Shown in pieces: positions 25,963 to 38,021 of a stretch of 64,000 nucleotides of DNA. The stretch covers positions 18,358,876 to 18,422,875 of the forward strand of contig NC_092567.1 of assembly GCF_037975245.1 (NCBI RefSeq), given 5' to 3'. Source of the stretch: Apostichopus japonicus (taxonomy: Eukaryota > Echinodermata > Holothuroidea > Aspidochirotida > Stichopodidae). The translations under genes and the position numbers were made by a program. Position 1 is the first letter of the stretch; every line of letters begins with the position of its first letter. The notes below the pieces were generated by a model. It was not told where the DNA came from. It ran no database searches and was given only the letters and a program-made list of their open reading frames with translations.

Positions 25963-26576
25963 CCCTACAACTACAAGAAAATAGGAAAATATGCAGAATC
26001 GCTACATAAGAATTGAAACTACTATTTGTGTGTATAGATTGTCAAAATGGGAAAAGCATTGGTGGCATACAGGGCTAGGTTCATTTACACAAGTATTTGT
26101 TTGTCTTGCCTTAATTACTAAACAATGGATCGAATTCTGGTAAGCAGTTTCTCAAATTGCTGATTCATATTATGCACAATGAATCAGTGGTACCATGACG
26201 AATCGATTTCCACAAACTTTGGTTTTCATTCATTATATAGTTTGGTTGTTTCCTTCTTTTTTGGGGGGGGGCAGGGAGGTGGGGGATGAGTTGCTACCCC
26301 CAGCCTCCACACCTCCCCAACTGTACTCGCCTAGCATGCTCGTATTTTTGAATATCTGCTGCTGCATTATAAATCTGAAAAGTTTGTCAGAAACTTGGCA
26401 AGAGATGCAAACATGTCAGCATTTGTGAGACGGATGATTTGTGTACATGTATCTATGTATATACTACTGTACTTTCAATTACACTTGAGTAAATTATTTT
26501 GGTTTTATGTAGGCCTACCTGTAATCACTCTAACTTAAGATTAGTATGTAGGTTTATTCTATCATACATTATATAC

Positions 26577-26899
26577 CAGTGCTGATAGTCGAATCTTTCT
26601 TTTGTAGTCGATTAATCGCATAGCTCTTCTCGAGATTACTTGGTTACAGTTATGACGTCGTCGCTGTCAGCACAGTGCTAGTGTAGCATTGTTAGAGCCT
26701 GTACTTTTGCGAAATTTGCTGACAAACTATAGTGTTGTTTTTGATAAGTTAGGTTATTTTTCAAAAGCAGATTACGTGTAGTGCTAGCTTGTACTAGTCA
26801 TGTAATCGCAACTAAGGTTTTGAGCATGATTAATCAAACTACCAAGTGTAATCACAACTACTACCACTTGTGATTAATCCATTACAACGACCAGCACTA
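26577..26899. mobile_element. hAT-like MITE upstream of NF-YA
   Basis: The ends CAGTGCTGATAGTCG and CGACCAGCACTA are inverted. The flanks TTATATAC (26569-26576) and GTATATAC (26900-26907) match at 7 of 8 bases, an aged 8-bp duplication. Confidence 0.6.
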
Positions 26900-26992
26900 G
26901 TATATACAGTGCACAACTTTTCCTGATGCAAATGCTGGTTATGTGATTCACCCTTCATGCAAAAAGGTAGCATGCACATGGTATATATTTCC

Positions 26993-27370
26993 TTAAAGGT
27001 ATTGAAGACTCACACCAAAGTACCGCATGTGGCCATCTGAAAAAGTTACTTTCCCATTGCTTGCAAGTGGCGTTTTGTTGGTGTTGCTACAAAATGCAGA
27101 CAGTACAGTAATGAAACGTGATACCTTGTTATCTTTAGCTGGACCTGAGATGTCCATCGCTGTATTATTTGTACAGCTGTGCTGTGGGTATTGACCCCAG
27201 AGCTATGTACTGACTGTACACTAGTGTCTAATTGCCGATGGTAGCAACCTGTGTGTGTGTGTTTCTGGGATCGATAGTGGTGTCTAACACTTCTGTTACA
27301 CCTCATTCGAAACTAGGTCAGATTACCAGCATTAGACGTTTCTTTTTGCGTGAGTCTTCACACCCTTTAA
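26993..27370 (+). mobile_element. MITE family M4 (TTAA ends), copy B
   Basis: The element is 378 bp, from TTAAAGGTATTGAAGACTC to GAGTCTTCACACCCTTTAA. It is intact, with the same internal motifs as the 19.9-kb copy. Confidence 0.8.
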
Positions 27371-27554
27371 TAATGTTTAGTTTTGAGGGAACTTCGTAAG
27401 TAGCATACAGGGCCCAGGCCATGTCTCTGCATCTCTCCTCGGGACATAAAACCATAAACCAATCATAGACTGTACTGTACTATTTGTGTATAGCTGTTCT
27501 TCCTAGTGAATTGTCCTCCTGATCGATTTGTAACACTAGTTGTAGTACTACTAC

Positions 27555-28008
27555 TAGTATAGTCAGTATTGCGAAGTTTGGAACACTGCGAAGTTCGGAC
27601 ACCCTAAAAATACACGAAAAACTACAAAGCTACAGTTATTTTCTCTCCAAAATGACCCGTGTGTAAGTAAGTACTTACATATTTAACAATAAAATGACGG
27701 AGATCTATGAAGCCTGTTATAATTACTGAAAAAGCAACTGCGCCACCAATTTTATCACCAGCGCCACTGTGGGTTGGGTGTCCGAACTTCGCAATACTCT
27801 AGCAAAGAAATACCAGTTCCACAATCACGAAGAATCTTCTTGAAATACAACGTGAAAACAGTTTGCAGGAAAGAAAGTTTGGCCGTGTATAGTAATATAA
27901 AACAATTTTCCCACTATATCAAGTATATTTTCAGGTGATTTAGACCAGAAGATATAGTTTTGGGGTGTTTTAAGGCTTAGGTGTCCGAACTTCGAAGTGT
28001 CCATGCTA
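27555..28008 (+). mobile_element. MITE family M1, copy 2 (uninterrupted)
   Basis: This 454-bp copy gives the uninterrupted structure of family M1. It lies in the NF-YA/SERGEF upstream region. Confidence 0.7.
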
Positions 28009-28229
28009 GTACTAGGGACGTACTGATTAATTATTAAAGCAGTACCAAAATGCAGCAGCAGTCCTGGAAGTTTGAACCTCGCCTAAGTTGGACATATTGC
28101 AGCCTGGCCAAACTGGTATGATTGGAGTATGCACCACAGGTTGTACGCGGGTATTTTGTAATATTAATTAGTAATAGGCTAGAAACACACTGTATACGAA
28201 GTGCAGCACAAATAAACGTTGTGCACCAT

Positions 28230-28790
28230 GTCACTTGAGCATGTGTACTGTGTTACATACTAGTCAACGACTAACGTTAGGCCTAATTCCTCACGCTTGC
28301 AACGTTCACACAATTTTACCGCCTATGCGAGATAAGTGCATTCAGTCTATATTTTTTGTATCAGTAAAAATTGTTTTCTTCACTTCAAATTATTACAGTA
28401 CTGAAAGATTCGAAACTTTCTTTGACCACTAGGAAAATATGACTTACTCTGGAAAATTCACGATTTGATTGGCTCAAAATTTGTCACAGAAAATTCCGGG
28501 AGCGAATGGACACAGCGCTGTTGGTTCTCAGCCTGAGTACAATGACCAATGGCTGACGCGTGATAGTTAACTGAATAATTGCATATTTATAATGTCAAGA
28601 GTCAAGAATATTTCAAAAGTACGGTTTAAATGATGTACCAGAATTCATCATTTTCAAAAATATATTTAGTAGTTGATTTGGACTTAAGACTTTTTATAGG
28701 CCAAACGGTGCTTAAGTGTCGCCAAAAATTACCGATGTTTTATGAACTAAATTTTAACATACATATTCATTTATAATTTGTTGAAATGCA
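28230..28790. promoter_or_regulatory. Putative shared NF-YA/SERGEF promoter region
   Basis: NF-YA (-) and SERGEF (+) are arranged head to head. The interval holds an inverted CCAAT box (ATTGG, 28468-28472) and a direct one (CCAAT, 28546-28550), 78 bp apart and about 240-320 bp upstream of the SERGEF ATG. NF-YA would need an upstream non-coding exon to start here; its first coding exon has an acceptor that implies one. Two CCAAT boxes leave room for NF-YA autoregulation. This is inference. Confidence 0.35.
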
Positions 28791-31700
28791 TGATGGGAAG
28801 GAAAATGTCAGCTTCCAGGGGAACAGAATGGCCTGTCATATTTTCATGGGTATGTATATCATGTTTGCAAGTAACTAATTCTCTGGTAAATGATTTCACG
28901 TTTCTATTTGGTGTCAAAAAAATCAGAATTACACTTAACATTGCTCCTTTGTATGAATGTTTTTTTCGTTAGCGTTACACCTAGTCCTACAACTTACAAT
29001 ACCTCTCCTACTCGTCCTAGTCCTAGTCCTAACCGTAATGTGTTATCAATTGAATATTGTTACTGAATGTGAGGATGTAGGCCTACTGACAGTGACAGGC
29101 ATTGTGCTTTGTTACGCGACCAAACGCTACTAGAAGGGTGTTACTTAAACGAATGACAACTGCGTTTCACATAACGAATGACAATATGTTGTACACACTA
29201 AAAAATTGCGTTGACTAAAACGAATGACTAATGACAGCACAGACATTTGCTTCAACCGGATATCACAGTTCATCAGACTTCGTGGGTATCTAGATCTAGT
29301 AAAGTACGGACAAGATAAAAAAGCACCTTATAGTAAGCGAAATTGTAAATCTGATTTTAAAAAGTAAATTTAACGTCATTTTTCCGGTATTAATTGTTAG
29401 AAACTAGCAATAGGATGGTGACTTCGAAGTTCGGCCACTTAACACTTAAAACACCCCAAAACTAAATCTTCTGGTATAAATCATTTGAAAATATACTTCA
29501 TATGGTGGGAGAATTTTGTTATAGTACGATACACGGCCAAACTTTCTTTCCTGCAAACTGTTTTCCCGTTGTTTTCCAAGAAGATTCTTCGTGATTGTGG
29601 AACTGGTATTTCTTGCTAGAGTATTGCGAAGTTCGGACACGCAACCCACAGTGTGGCGCTGGTGATAAAATTGGTGGCGCAGTTGCTTTTTCAGTAATTA
29701 TAACAGACTGCATAGATCTTCGTCATTTTATTGACAAATATGTAAGTAATTTCTTGCACACGGGTCATTTTGGAGAGAAAATAACTGTAGCTTCGTACTT
29801 TTTGGTGAAATTTGACTCTTCCTGTAGATTTTCATGGTGAAATCGTGTATATATTTCTTAGGGTGTCCGAACTTTCGCAGTATGCCGAACTTCGCAATAC
29901 TGACTATACTATAATCTTGAAACGGCTTCAGTTATCTTTCTACATAAATCTACAGAGGTAAAAAGCACCGTGACAGCACTCAAGCTCATTCTCACACAAA
30001 ACCTTTCCCTGTGGTTTCTATCCGTAAATAACACCAAAACCCTGCAACCACGTAACATGCGATTTCCCTCAAATCATTTTTGCGCAGAAAACCAATAACC
30101 GCTTTTACTCCACTCCGTTAATCATTCTATCTCTTCTCAACACCGTCCTTCGTTGTCATTCGTTGTCATTCGTTGTCATTCGCTGTCATTCGCTGTCATT
30201 CGCAAATGATAATTAACCCTGTACAAAGTCAATTGTCATTCGTTCATTTGCTGTCATTCGTTTTAGTTTGTCCCTACTAGAAGGCTAAAGTGACCATACT
30301 TTTCTTCACCAAATTTGGGGACATGTTACTTAATTATTTACGTTCACACCACCTATCTAGTCCATATGTTGACAACAATTGTTTGTGTGTAATTTTGTAA
30401 AAGTACTAAGTACTAAGAGGGCCTGAGGTTACGATCCTAGCAGGATCTCCTTCAGAGGCAAAGGCAGTCCTCTTCAGAAGAACCTGCTCGGATCAAAACA
30501 TCAGACCCTCATACTTTTACACACGTATTCTCTTACACAGGCTCTTAAGTGGATAAGCAGTTTGCCAACAGTTTTGTTCTACTGTAGGCCTTTGTTGATT
30601 TAACAATTGCTTGTGTCATGTGACCCAAAATTTGTTCACGGAAATGTTGGTGTTTTGCAGGATCTCTGTCTGCAGATATTTGAAAATTTAGCTACAATTA
30701 TTATTGGCCAAAAGATGGTGTTCTGTTCACCAAACCTACATCCTACAGTATACTTATTGGTCATCGTGTGTTACTTTGCACGATTTTTTTTTTTCATACC
30801 ACCCAAACTTGCTTTGTGGAAAACCTAAAGGTGAGAAAGAGAAATAAAAGATCCTCAAAAAAAATTGCCCTTGTTTACTGTTTCAACCTTTTTTGACAAC
30901 AATATTTTCTTTTCCATCTCATGTTTTAGGGTGCCAATAGCTATGGCCAATTATCTTTGGGTGATACAGAGGACAGGACTCTTCCTGTAAGGTCAACCAG
31001 TCATGTGTCAGAGGTCAAGCAGATATCTGGTGGAGGTGGTCACACAGTTGTGCTTACTTGTAAGTGACACCTACCATAGTTTCCTTCTGTTTTCTAACAG
31101 CTCGGATGCTGGATGTGTTCCATTAGTTGAGGCCTTGTAAAGATATTTCTTAGCAATCAAGTCTTGTTTGGACCTAAACATTTTTAGTCAAGAAAGTATT
31201 TATATAGTGATTTAAGGACCTAGATAAGTACTTTCAACTATCATAATATGTTATAGTACTGCCCTTGCCCCTAAAAGCCATCAAAGAATATGCAGGCTGG
31301 TCTGAACCTAAACACTTTACTGCAGCAAATTATTCCATAGTCCTGTCAAATATTGACAAGTTTTTCCAGCAAAGAACATGTAGTTGTTGTTGCATACTTT
31401 GAGCCATCACAGTGTGTAAAGTCCTGAATTTGTGGACCTAGACAATTTTAACCATGGATGTTTGTACTTTGTATAGTCCTGATTGAATGCAGATGCCCTA
31501 TAAATCGGATGCTGGATGGTTCCATTAGTTGAGGCGTTGTAAAGATATTTCTTGGCAATCAAAGTATGAATAGTCTTGTTTGGACCTAAACATTTTTAGT
31601 CATGAAAGTATAAATCATTTAGGGACCTAGATACTTTCATGCATACTTTAAGCCATCACAGTGTGTAAGGTCCTGAATTTGTGGCCCTAGACACCATGGA

Positions 31701-34700
31701 TGTTTGTATAGTCCTGTTTGAATGCAGATGCCCTATAAATCCATCAAAATATTAGGCCTCAAAATTTGGGATATTTACTGGCTTATTGCCAGTGGAATTT
31801 GCTGTTTGCGAATAGAAAACTAAGTCACTGGAATTTTTCTGCAAGAGGACATTATAAGAACAGCATGATTACAGGCGTTTACTAATCTTAAGTCCATTCA
31901 TTGGCATGATTTCCATACCTAATGTAAGCCCTGTATTGCTACTTATTATTGTAAATATTCTCAGGCTGCTCCCATAAGACTGTACAGTAACTTACGTGTG
32001 CTGTAATCAAGGAAAATGCCAGTGAGTGAGCCAATCGGTAATAATTCCTAACATGCGAAAGCTATGAAATTCTAGGCCTATACAACATATATATGATGAT
32101 GGATTCTTATGACTATCCTAAGTATTACCAACTGAATAAACCATTCTTACACAATTTTTTTAACAATTACTTTTGCTTATGAAACTTATTGATCTACTTT
32201 CAATTATGTCTTTGATTACAGGTAACGGTGAGTGTTTTCTCTGCGGAAATAACAACAAAGGACAGCTCGGTATGATTCTGGATGAGAGCCTCTGCCTTAA
32301 ACAGCTCTCTCTACCCACCACTGTTATGAAAGTGTCCTGTGGGTGGGAACACACCCTGGCTTTAACAAACAATGGGGATGTTTTTGCCTGGGGTTCAAAC
32401 AGTCATGGACAAGCTGGCCTTGAGGTAGACTCCAGTAGCCCAGTGAAAGTTGAAGGATTTAACGGTCACCCTGTGAGGGATGTTGCTGCTGGTATACGAC
32501 ACAGTCTAGCTGTCACTGATGACGGCAACGTCTGGACCTGGGGTTGCGGAAAGAGAGGTCAGCTGGGATGGCTGGAAAATTTGCAGAGCGGACAGAGGTG
32601 GTCTCATAAGCCGAGGACTGGTGAGTATTTGCTTTCATTTCTAAATTCATGCCATGAACTTGTCCATTAGCTTTAGGTTGCATCCGAAAACCAGCTGTTT
32701 TACTGAATGTCAGGTTTTTTCCAGTTTTCCAATTGGTTAACTGAGTGATCAGTTAACTGAGTGATCAGTCCCATCTTTTCGCACTATAGTTGAGCTGCCT
32801 ATTCGTCTATTATGCTACTCTTCACACAGCTAGTAGCCAAATCACTATCAGATCAAGGCAGACATGGCAAGTTGTGAACAAATCAACTCTTCCAAACTAA
32901 CCAGTCTATTTGCAGAAGAGGTAAAGTTTCAGTAGTTGAGGTCAAGACAGCTGAAATATGCAACCCATGGTTAATGGACTAATTCTTGTCATGGTAATCA
33001 TTTTTCTCTTTAAAAGATAAGTGTTCACAGTTGGTCCAACAGATATCAACTCTGTAAATAACTAAGAATAGCTTTTACCACTTCATGTATTTCTGGATCA
33101 AAATTATATGTTAAACAACTGATCTTGAATTTTACACCATAATTGTAGAAACTTCATATCATAAATATTTTCATCACATTGATCAACAAAGATCCTTTAG
33201 TCTGCATGTAGACATTGCTCTCTGTAACATGACAGTCTTAACACAATATACAGTGACTTCAAAATGTTTGCAAATTGCAATACATAAGATAGCAACATAG
33301 GCTTTGCAACGTGCTCACAATGTGAAACTGGGTACCACAACCACTTTAATAGAAAAAAATGTGGTTGTCTACACTATAAATCAGCTTGTAATCAAAATCT
33401 TTAAATTTTCTTACAGTTTCTGAAGAAATGAAGTGCAGATCTGTAGCAGCTGGAGCTTATCACAGTTTAGCGATTACTGGTAAGTACTGGAGTCAACAGA
33501 AACCAGAGCTAGTAATGAGACAGTCGGTATTATTCCACTTTGATCTTGCATGCACCATCGAGTTTGCCGGTTCACGTACTGATCCCACATCATGCTACAG
33601 TCTTTGTTCAAAGTTCCAGTTCACCTTGTGTAACAAATGTATGTGGCCAGTCACAGGGGGTAATATCTGTCGCTATACGTCAGAGTTTATAAGAAGCAGA
33701 ATAATTCGACCAACAAGCAAGATTTTATTGAAAACAAATTGAACCAACACACGCAAGACACACCATTTAAACAAATTACGCACAATACACATCCCAGGCA
33801 ACACGCACTAACGAGGCACGCATAAAATAATAACAATATTGTTACATTTTAGTCAATCAAGAACAAAGCTGTCCCTTTTTCTAAAACTGAATAGTAATCT
33901 TACTAATTAAAAATTCAAATCAAAATAAAGTCAATCACAACATTGTTACATTTTAATCTGTCAAGAACAAAGCTGTGCCTTTGTTTTAAACTGAATAGTA
34001 ATCTAACTAATTAACAATAATTCAAATCAAACCTAAGTCTATCACAGCATCGTTACATTTTAATCCATCATGAAGAAAGCTGTGAACAATAATTCAAATG
34101 AAAATTAACTTAATCATAACATCTTTACGTTACACCTTGGTGGTAACCAAGGAGATCAGGAGGTCAACGAAAACATGCAGTCTCAGATTGTATATTAAAA
34201 TATGCACATAATTCGTTCAGAGTATTAATATATATGTATTTATACAGCACTTTATATTAGAGAATATCGCAGAGCAATTTACATGGACTATAGTGAAATC
34301 TTAAGAAGTAAAATGTAAGATACATACTGAGTAATAAAAGGAATAGATGAAGTCAAGCAAGATTAGAAAATAATCATTCAATCAATCAATAAATTACTGA
34401 AACTAATTAAAAGAAGGTTAAGATAAAAACAAGATCAGTCTTTAAAGTACATGATATGGAAACAGTGGATTAAAAGTGCCGTTTGCCCAACGGTTAATCT
34501 TGCTGGTGCTCAAGATTTACCATATGGAATGCTGCTTAAAGCCCCCACTTTGTCAAACAGCTCCTTCAGAAACATAAAGAAAAATAGTCCATAAGCTGTG
34601 GTTTAATAATTGGTAGCACCCAATTTTTCAGAATATTGACCATTGAAGCCATCGTATTGCTTCCACTCAAGAAACTTGTTGAGAAATAATTTTCTCTATC

Positions 34701-37700
34701 ATGTTCAAATCAAGCTGTGATCTGAATGTCAACAGACTGATAAATTCATAAATCAAAGCTATATAATATTTGGTGAGGTTTCTGAGATAGTTCTGGCACT
34801 GCCCAGCAAAGAGAAAGGCTGCATGGTGATTGCCATCATGTAAGGACTGGATAGCTCAGTAGGTAGAGAACAGGTTTAGTCTTAAAGCCCATGGTCGCAG
34901 CCTACGTTGAAATCCCGTTCTAGCCCAAACTTTCCTTACTCTTTCCTAGTTTGATTATAACATTCCAGTCAGTGTCTGGTTGTTCATTTACCTATATAAT
35001 GGAGCACAGGGAATCCCACTGAATGTTCCTGCTGACAGTAAATAGATATATTATTTAGCAAGTATCTTAAATACACAATTCTGCTCTCGATTTGTAGTTC
35101 ATAACCGTCTGTTTGGATGGGGAGACAACAAAAGAGGGCAGCTGGCCATCGAACCCGATAAGACTGCTGGGACTTTGATGTTTTCAAAGCCAAGGGAGAT
35201 CAGTTGGAACTCTGGGAAATCAACTGAAGTCATCTCATGTGTGGCTTCAGGATGGACACATGTTTTGATTTTATTGGGTGAGTTTGCTTTCATATTAACT
35301 AAATTCAGGACTGACTGGTAAAGAAAGTGTACAAGTTGTCTCTGGGACAAATAGATTATGCTATTTCAAATTGTTGAAAACAACACAGTGGGTGATTCTA
35401 TATGTTCTGACATAATAGAAGAAGGTACATCTGAGAACTGTTTAATATTTACAAACTGATGTTTCATCAGAAAGTTCAGAGATAGTTCTGGTTCTCCATG
35501 AAGAATTTTATCCATTGTGGACCTCCAGACAACTGTGAAAAGTCTACTCCAACTACTGTTTACCACGGACTTGTTTCAATGCTTATTTTTGCACGTCTAA
35601 AGGCAAAACTAAAGGAAAAGTATAAAAAAAATTCTCTTAAGAATGAAACTCATTTTGTAGATTAAGTTGTCAACAAGTCATCTGATGAAAAATTCATAAA
35701 AATTATTAGAAACAGAAGAAGTTATTAGAAACAATCAATAAACATTAACAGTACTGAATTGAGAAACTGACAAAGTCATTACATTTTGCCACAAGGGAAT
35801 ATTTCAAACATTCAGATAGATATTACTAAAGTAAACTATAAAACAAGAAAAGTGAAAATCTCAGAAACTAAATTTGAAATAAAAAATACCTGTATTTAAT
35901 ATCTTTCCTACCTTCCTGGACTGAGGCTATCAAAATTTTGCCTAGAGTAATGTCTCTTTGTATAGTCTATACATACAATCATTGACCCACACAAAACTTG
36001 AAAATATCTCCGATTATTGTTAAGATGCATCTTTTGACTATGCCAATCTTTTGTCATCATTGGTTGGATTTAGATGGTGGTGATGTTTATTCATGGGGTC
36101 GCAATGTTTACTGCCAGCTTGGAAGGCCATCGGAATGTGACCAAACTGACGGCTCGAGGAGGAGGGATATGTGCTGGAAACCTGCCAAAGTACCACACTT
36201 ACCAAAAATAGACCACGTAAGGAGTCCATTTTATATGTTTACTTGTTGACAGTCGTGAATGCTTGCATATTATTATGATTATTAAAGGAATTGATGACGT
36301 ATTTGTATGAAAGCTTTGTGTTTGGAAAGACAACTTGTAAAAAAAAACAATGGTTTTTGTCTTGTCAATTTTTTTTTTTTCGTGTTTGTCCTTGTTTCTA
36401 AGGCAGTATTTGACAAGGTAAAATAGACCACGTAAGCAGTCCATTTCATATGTTTACTTGTTGACACTCGTTATGGTAATTAAGATTTGCCATGTCTAGG
36501 ATTTTCAGCAATCACTCAAAATCGGCCAATGCTCGCATATTATTATGATTATTAAGGGAATTGATTACATATTTGTATGAAAGCTGTGTGTTTGGAAAAA
36601 CCAACTTGTAAAAAGAGAAAACAATGGTTTTTGTCTTGTCAATTTTTTTATTTTTTTTTCGTGTTTGTCCTTGTTTCTAAGGCAGTATTTGACAAGGTGA
36701 CAATTTTTGTAAAGTAGACCTGAACCGTCTTGGTAAGTGCAAGAAATTATTACGATTAACTATTTCCATTCGTTGGTAATAGCGATAGGTAGTTCAACAT
36801 GATTCAACAAATTGCAATTAAAGAAGCCAAGGTTTGGTAATTTGGAAGTATGTCATTGCCTGGAATAGTCCTTTAAAAGATAGGCCAGATGATTTTAGAA
36901 ATGCTATGCTTGCTCGAGTTAAAGCTGTGTTTAATAAGTGTCTTCTTTCTTTATTTTTTGTTGAAGATTGCATGTGGATCTGAACATAACATTGTCTTAA
37001 CCGGTAAGTCCTCATTTTGGTTTTTATTACTCAAACCAAAAACTTATTTTGGGTTGGTTCCCACTATCAAGTTGTGTATCACTGTTCTTGTGTCTTTTAT
37101 ATAAATATCACAATGTAACACATCACTGGTATTCTTCAGATGCAATTTATGGAAAGAAATGAGGACAGAAATTCAAAGTTTTGATTCCTACATTTTTTGC
37201 TACATGAATTACAAATGTCTGAATAACACACTCATTTGAATGTCTTCAGTCCTGCCTCCAAATAGAAGTGGTTGATTATTACAGGAAGTTTGCAAAAGTA
37301 CTTTCACTATGATTCAAAGTTTCAAAATTAATTCCAAGCAGTAAAAATTGTCAAATTTGATCATTGAATGGCTCAGTGAGCAAAAATGCTTTGTGAGGGA
37401 CAACAATCTTTTTGTTAAAGTTTGAGGATGGAGTGACCATTTATTTGAATTTCTTGCATATTTGGGGGCAAGTCTAGGATGGCCTGCAGTACAGTTACAG
37501 TACAGTTAGCTATGTTCAATACTCTTAGGTATTGCTAAACTTGAAGATTCACCAAAGGCACTACATACAAACAAACAAAGAATCAATTATTTTTATGGGG
37601 GAAATAACCTAGGTTGGACTGAATTTGGCAGCAACTTTGTGAAAGGCTCTATGGTAAATTTTTGATCATGGTCTATGGATCGTTATGGTGCCTGAGGGAC

Positions 37701-38021
37701 AGAGAGATGGGCTAGGCAACAAATTTGAAAGGATGTTTAGTAGTAGTAATCAGCAGGACCCTCATTTAAGACCCTGCCGAGGTTAAAAAACTTAACTTTT
37801 ACCGTCGTTGGTAATTACGTGTTTGTTTTGTTTTCTTCCTCTCCAAACAAACCCGTTTAGCAAACGGTGAAGTTTACTGCTGGGGCTGGAACGAACATGG
37901 AATGTGTGCTGACGGTACAGAAGAGGACGTTCAAGTTCCAAAACAGGTAGCAACTCTAGACAAATTCAAAACTCACGTTATAGGAAGTGGTGCAGGACAT
38001 TGTATGGTAGCTTGTAGTTGA
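28790..38021 (+). CDS. sergef: Secretion-regulating guanine nucleotide exchange factor (RCC1 repeats)
   Basis: Eight exons: 28790-28849, 30930-31059, 32222-32620, 33417-33479, 35098-35277, 36074-36216, 36967-37003 and 37861-38021. All introns are GT-AG and the sum is 390 codons plus stop. Start ATGs are at 28790, 28793 and 28805 in one frame; 28793 has the best context, so the N-terminus is uncertain by up to five residues. RCC1 repeats fill the protein: WGANSYGQL near residues 20-30, FLCGNNNKGQLG, FAWGSNSHGQAG, WTWGCGKRGQLG, LFGWGDNKRGQLA, VYSWGRNVYCQLG and VYCWGWNEHGMCADGTE near the C-terminus, with GGGHT/CGWEH/AGIRHS/CGSEHN strand motifs between them. GANSYGQL at the start and WGWNEHGMC at the end match SERGEF/DELGEF rather than RCC1 itself. 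The family is linked to exocyst-dependent secretion in mammals. The protein stops right after the last repeat, so it lacks the roughly 60-residue tail of human SERGEF. Confidence 0.92.
29412..29911 (-). mobile_element. MITE family M1, copy 3, nested
   Basis: The element is 500 bp, the reverse-complement copy of M1 ending GACTATACTA on the + strand. It sits inside the 29136-30274 element, so M1 inserted later. Confidence 0.7.
30145..30205 (+). repeat. 11-bp tandem repeat TCATTCGTTGT
   Basis: About five units occur in tandem, some with CGCTGTCATT in place of CGTTGTCATT. Inverted single copies occur at 29150-29235. Confidence 0.8.
31099..31740. repeat. Tandem duplication (~410 bp offset) in SERGEF intron 2
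   Basis: The block beginning CGGATGCTGGATG...CCATTAGTTGAGG recurs at about 31505, with the following GACCTAAACATTTTTAGTCA and GTGTGTAA(A/G)GTCCTGAATTT segments in the same order. Confidence 0.7.
32661..32990. mobile_element. MITE family M5, copy 1, SERGEF intron 3
   Basis: TGTCCATTA...GGTTGCAT at the left pairs with ATGCAACC...TAATGGAC at the right. The body matches 54880-55190 for about 300 bp (for example ACACAGCTAGTAGCCAAATC). Exact borders are uncertain because homology runs slightly past the inverted ends. Confidence 0.6.
33835..34130. repeat. ~107-bp tandem repeat, about 3 units, SERGEF intron 4
   Basis: GTTACATTTTA, CAAGAACAAAGCTGT and CTGAATAGTAATCT recur in order in diverged units. 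Confidence 0.65.
34230..34560 (-). mobile_element. Probable non-LTR retroelement tail relic
   Basis: Read on the - strand, TGTAAATTGCTCTGCGATAT and AAAGTGCTGTATAAATA resemble the AAGCGC...GCGCTATATAA tails of the LINE at 43.2 kb and the SINE at 56.5 kb. It is heavily decayed. Confidence 0.35.
34848..34925 (+). mobile_element. tRNA-like SINE head
   Basis: GGATAGCTCAGTAGGTAGAG resembles an A-box region and GTTGAAATCCC a B-box. Acceptor-stem pairing and a clean anticodon arm are not convincing, so a tRNA-derived SINE head or pseudogene is more likely than a working tRNA. Confidence 0.4.
36205..36700 (+). repeat. Tandem duplication spanning SERGEF exon-6 donor
   Basis: The end of exon 6 with its donor (AAAATAGACCAC|GTAAG at 36205-36221) and about 200 bp of intron recur 215 bp downstream, giving AAAATAGACCAC|GTAAG again with the donor at 36432. 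Both units end in the same CTAAGGCAGTATTTGACAAG. The second unit has a roughly 60-bp insertion near its start. Confidence 0.88.

Larger units (their letters stand above)
29136..30274. mobile_element. hAT-like element with CGAATGACA subterminal repeats, SERGEF intron 1
   Basis: The ends GGGTGTTACTTAAACGAATG and CATTCGTTTTAGTTTGTCCC are inverted at the GGG tips and at AAACGAATGAC. The 8-bp duplication TACTAGAA flanks at 29128-29135 and 30275-30282. Near the right end the core TCGTTGTCAT is tandemly repeated (30145-30205). It contains MITE M1 copy 3. No transposase frame is seen. Confidence 0.75.

Noticed and set aside
34848-34925. Functional tRNA gene
   Set aside because: A- and B-box resemblance only; stems and anticodon loop do not fold convincingly.
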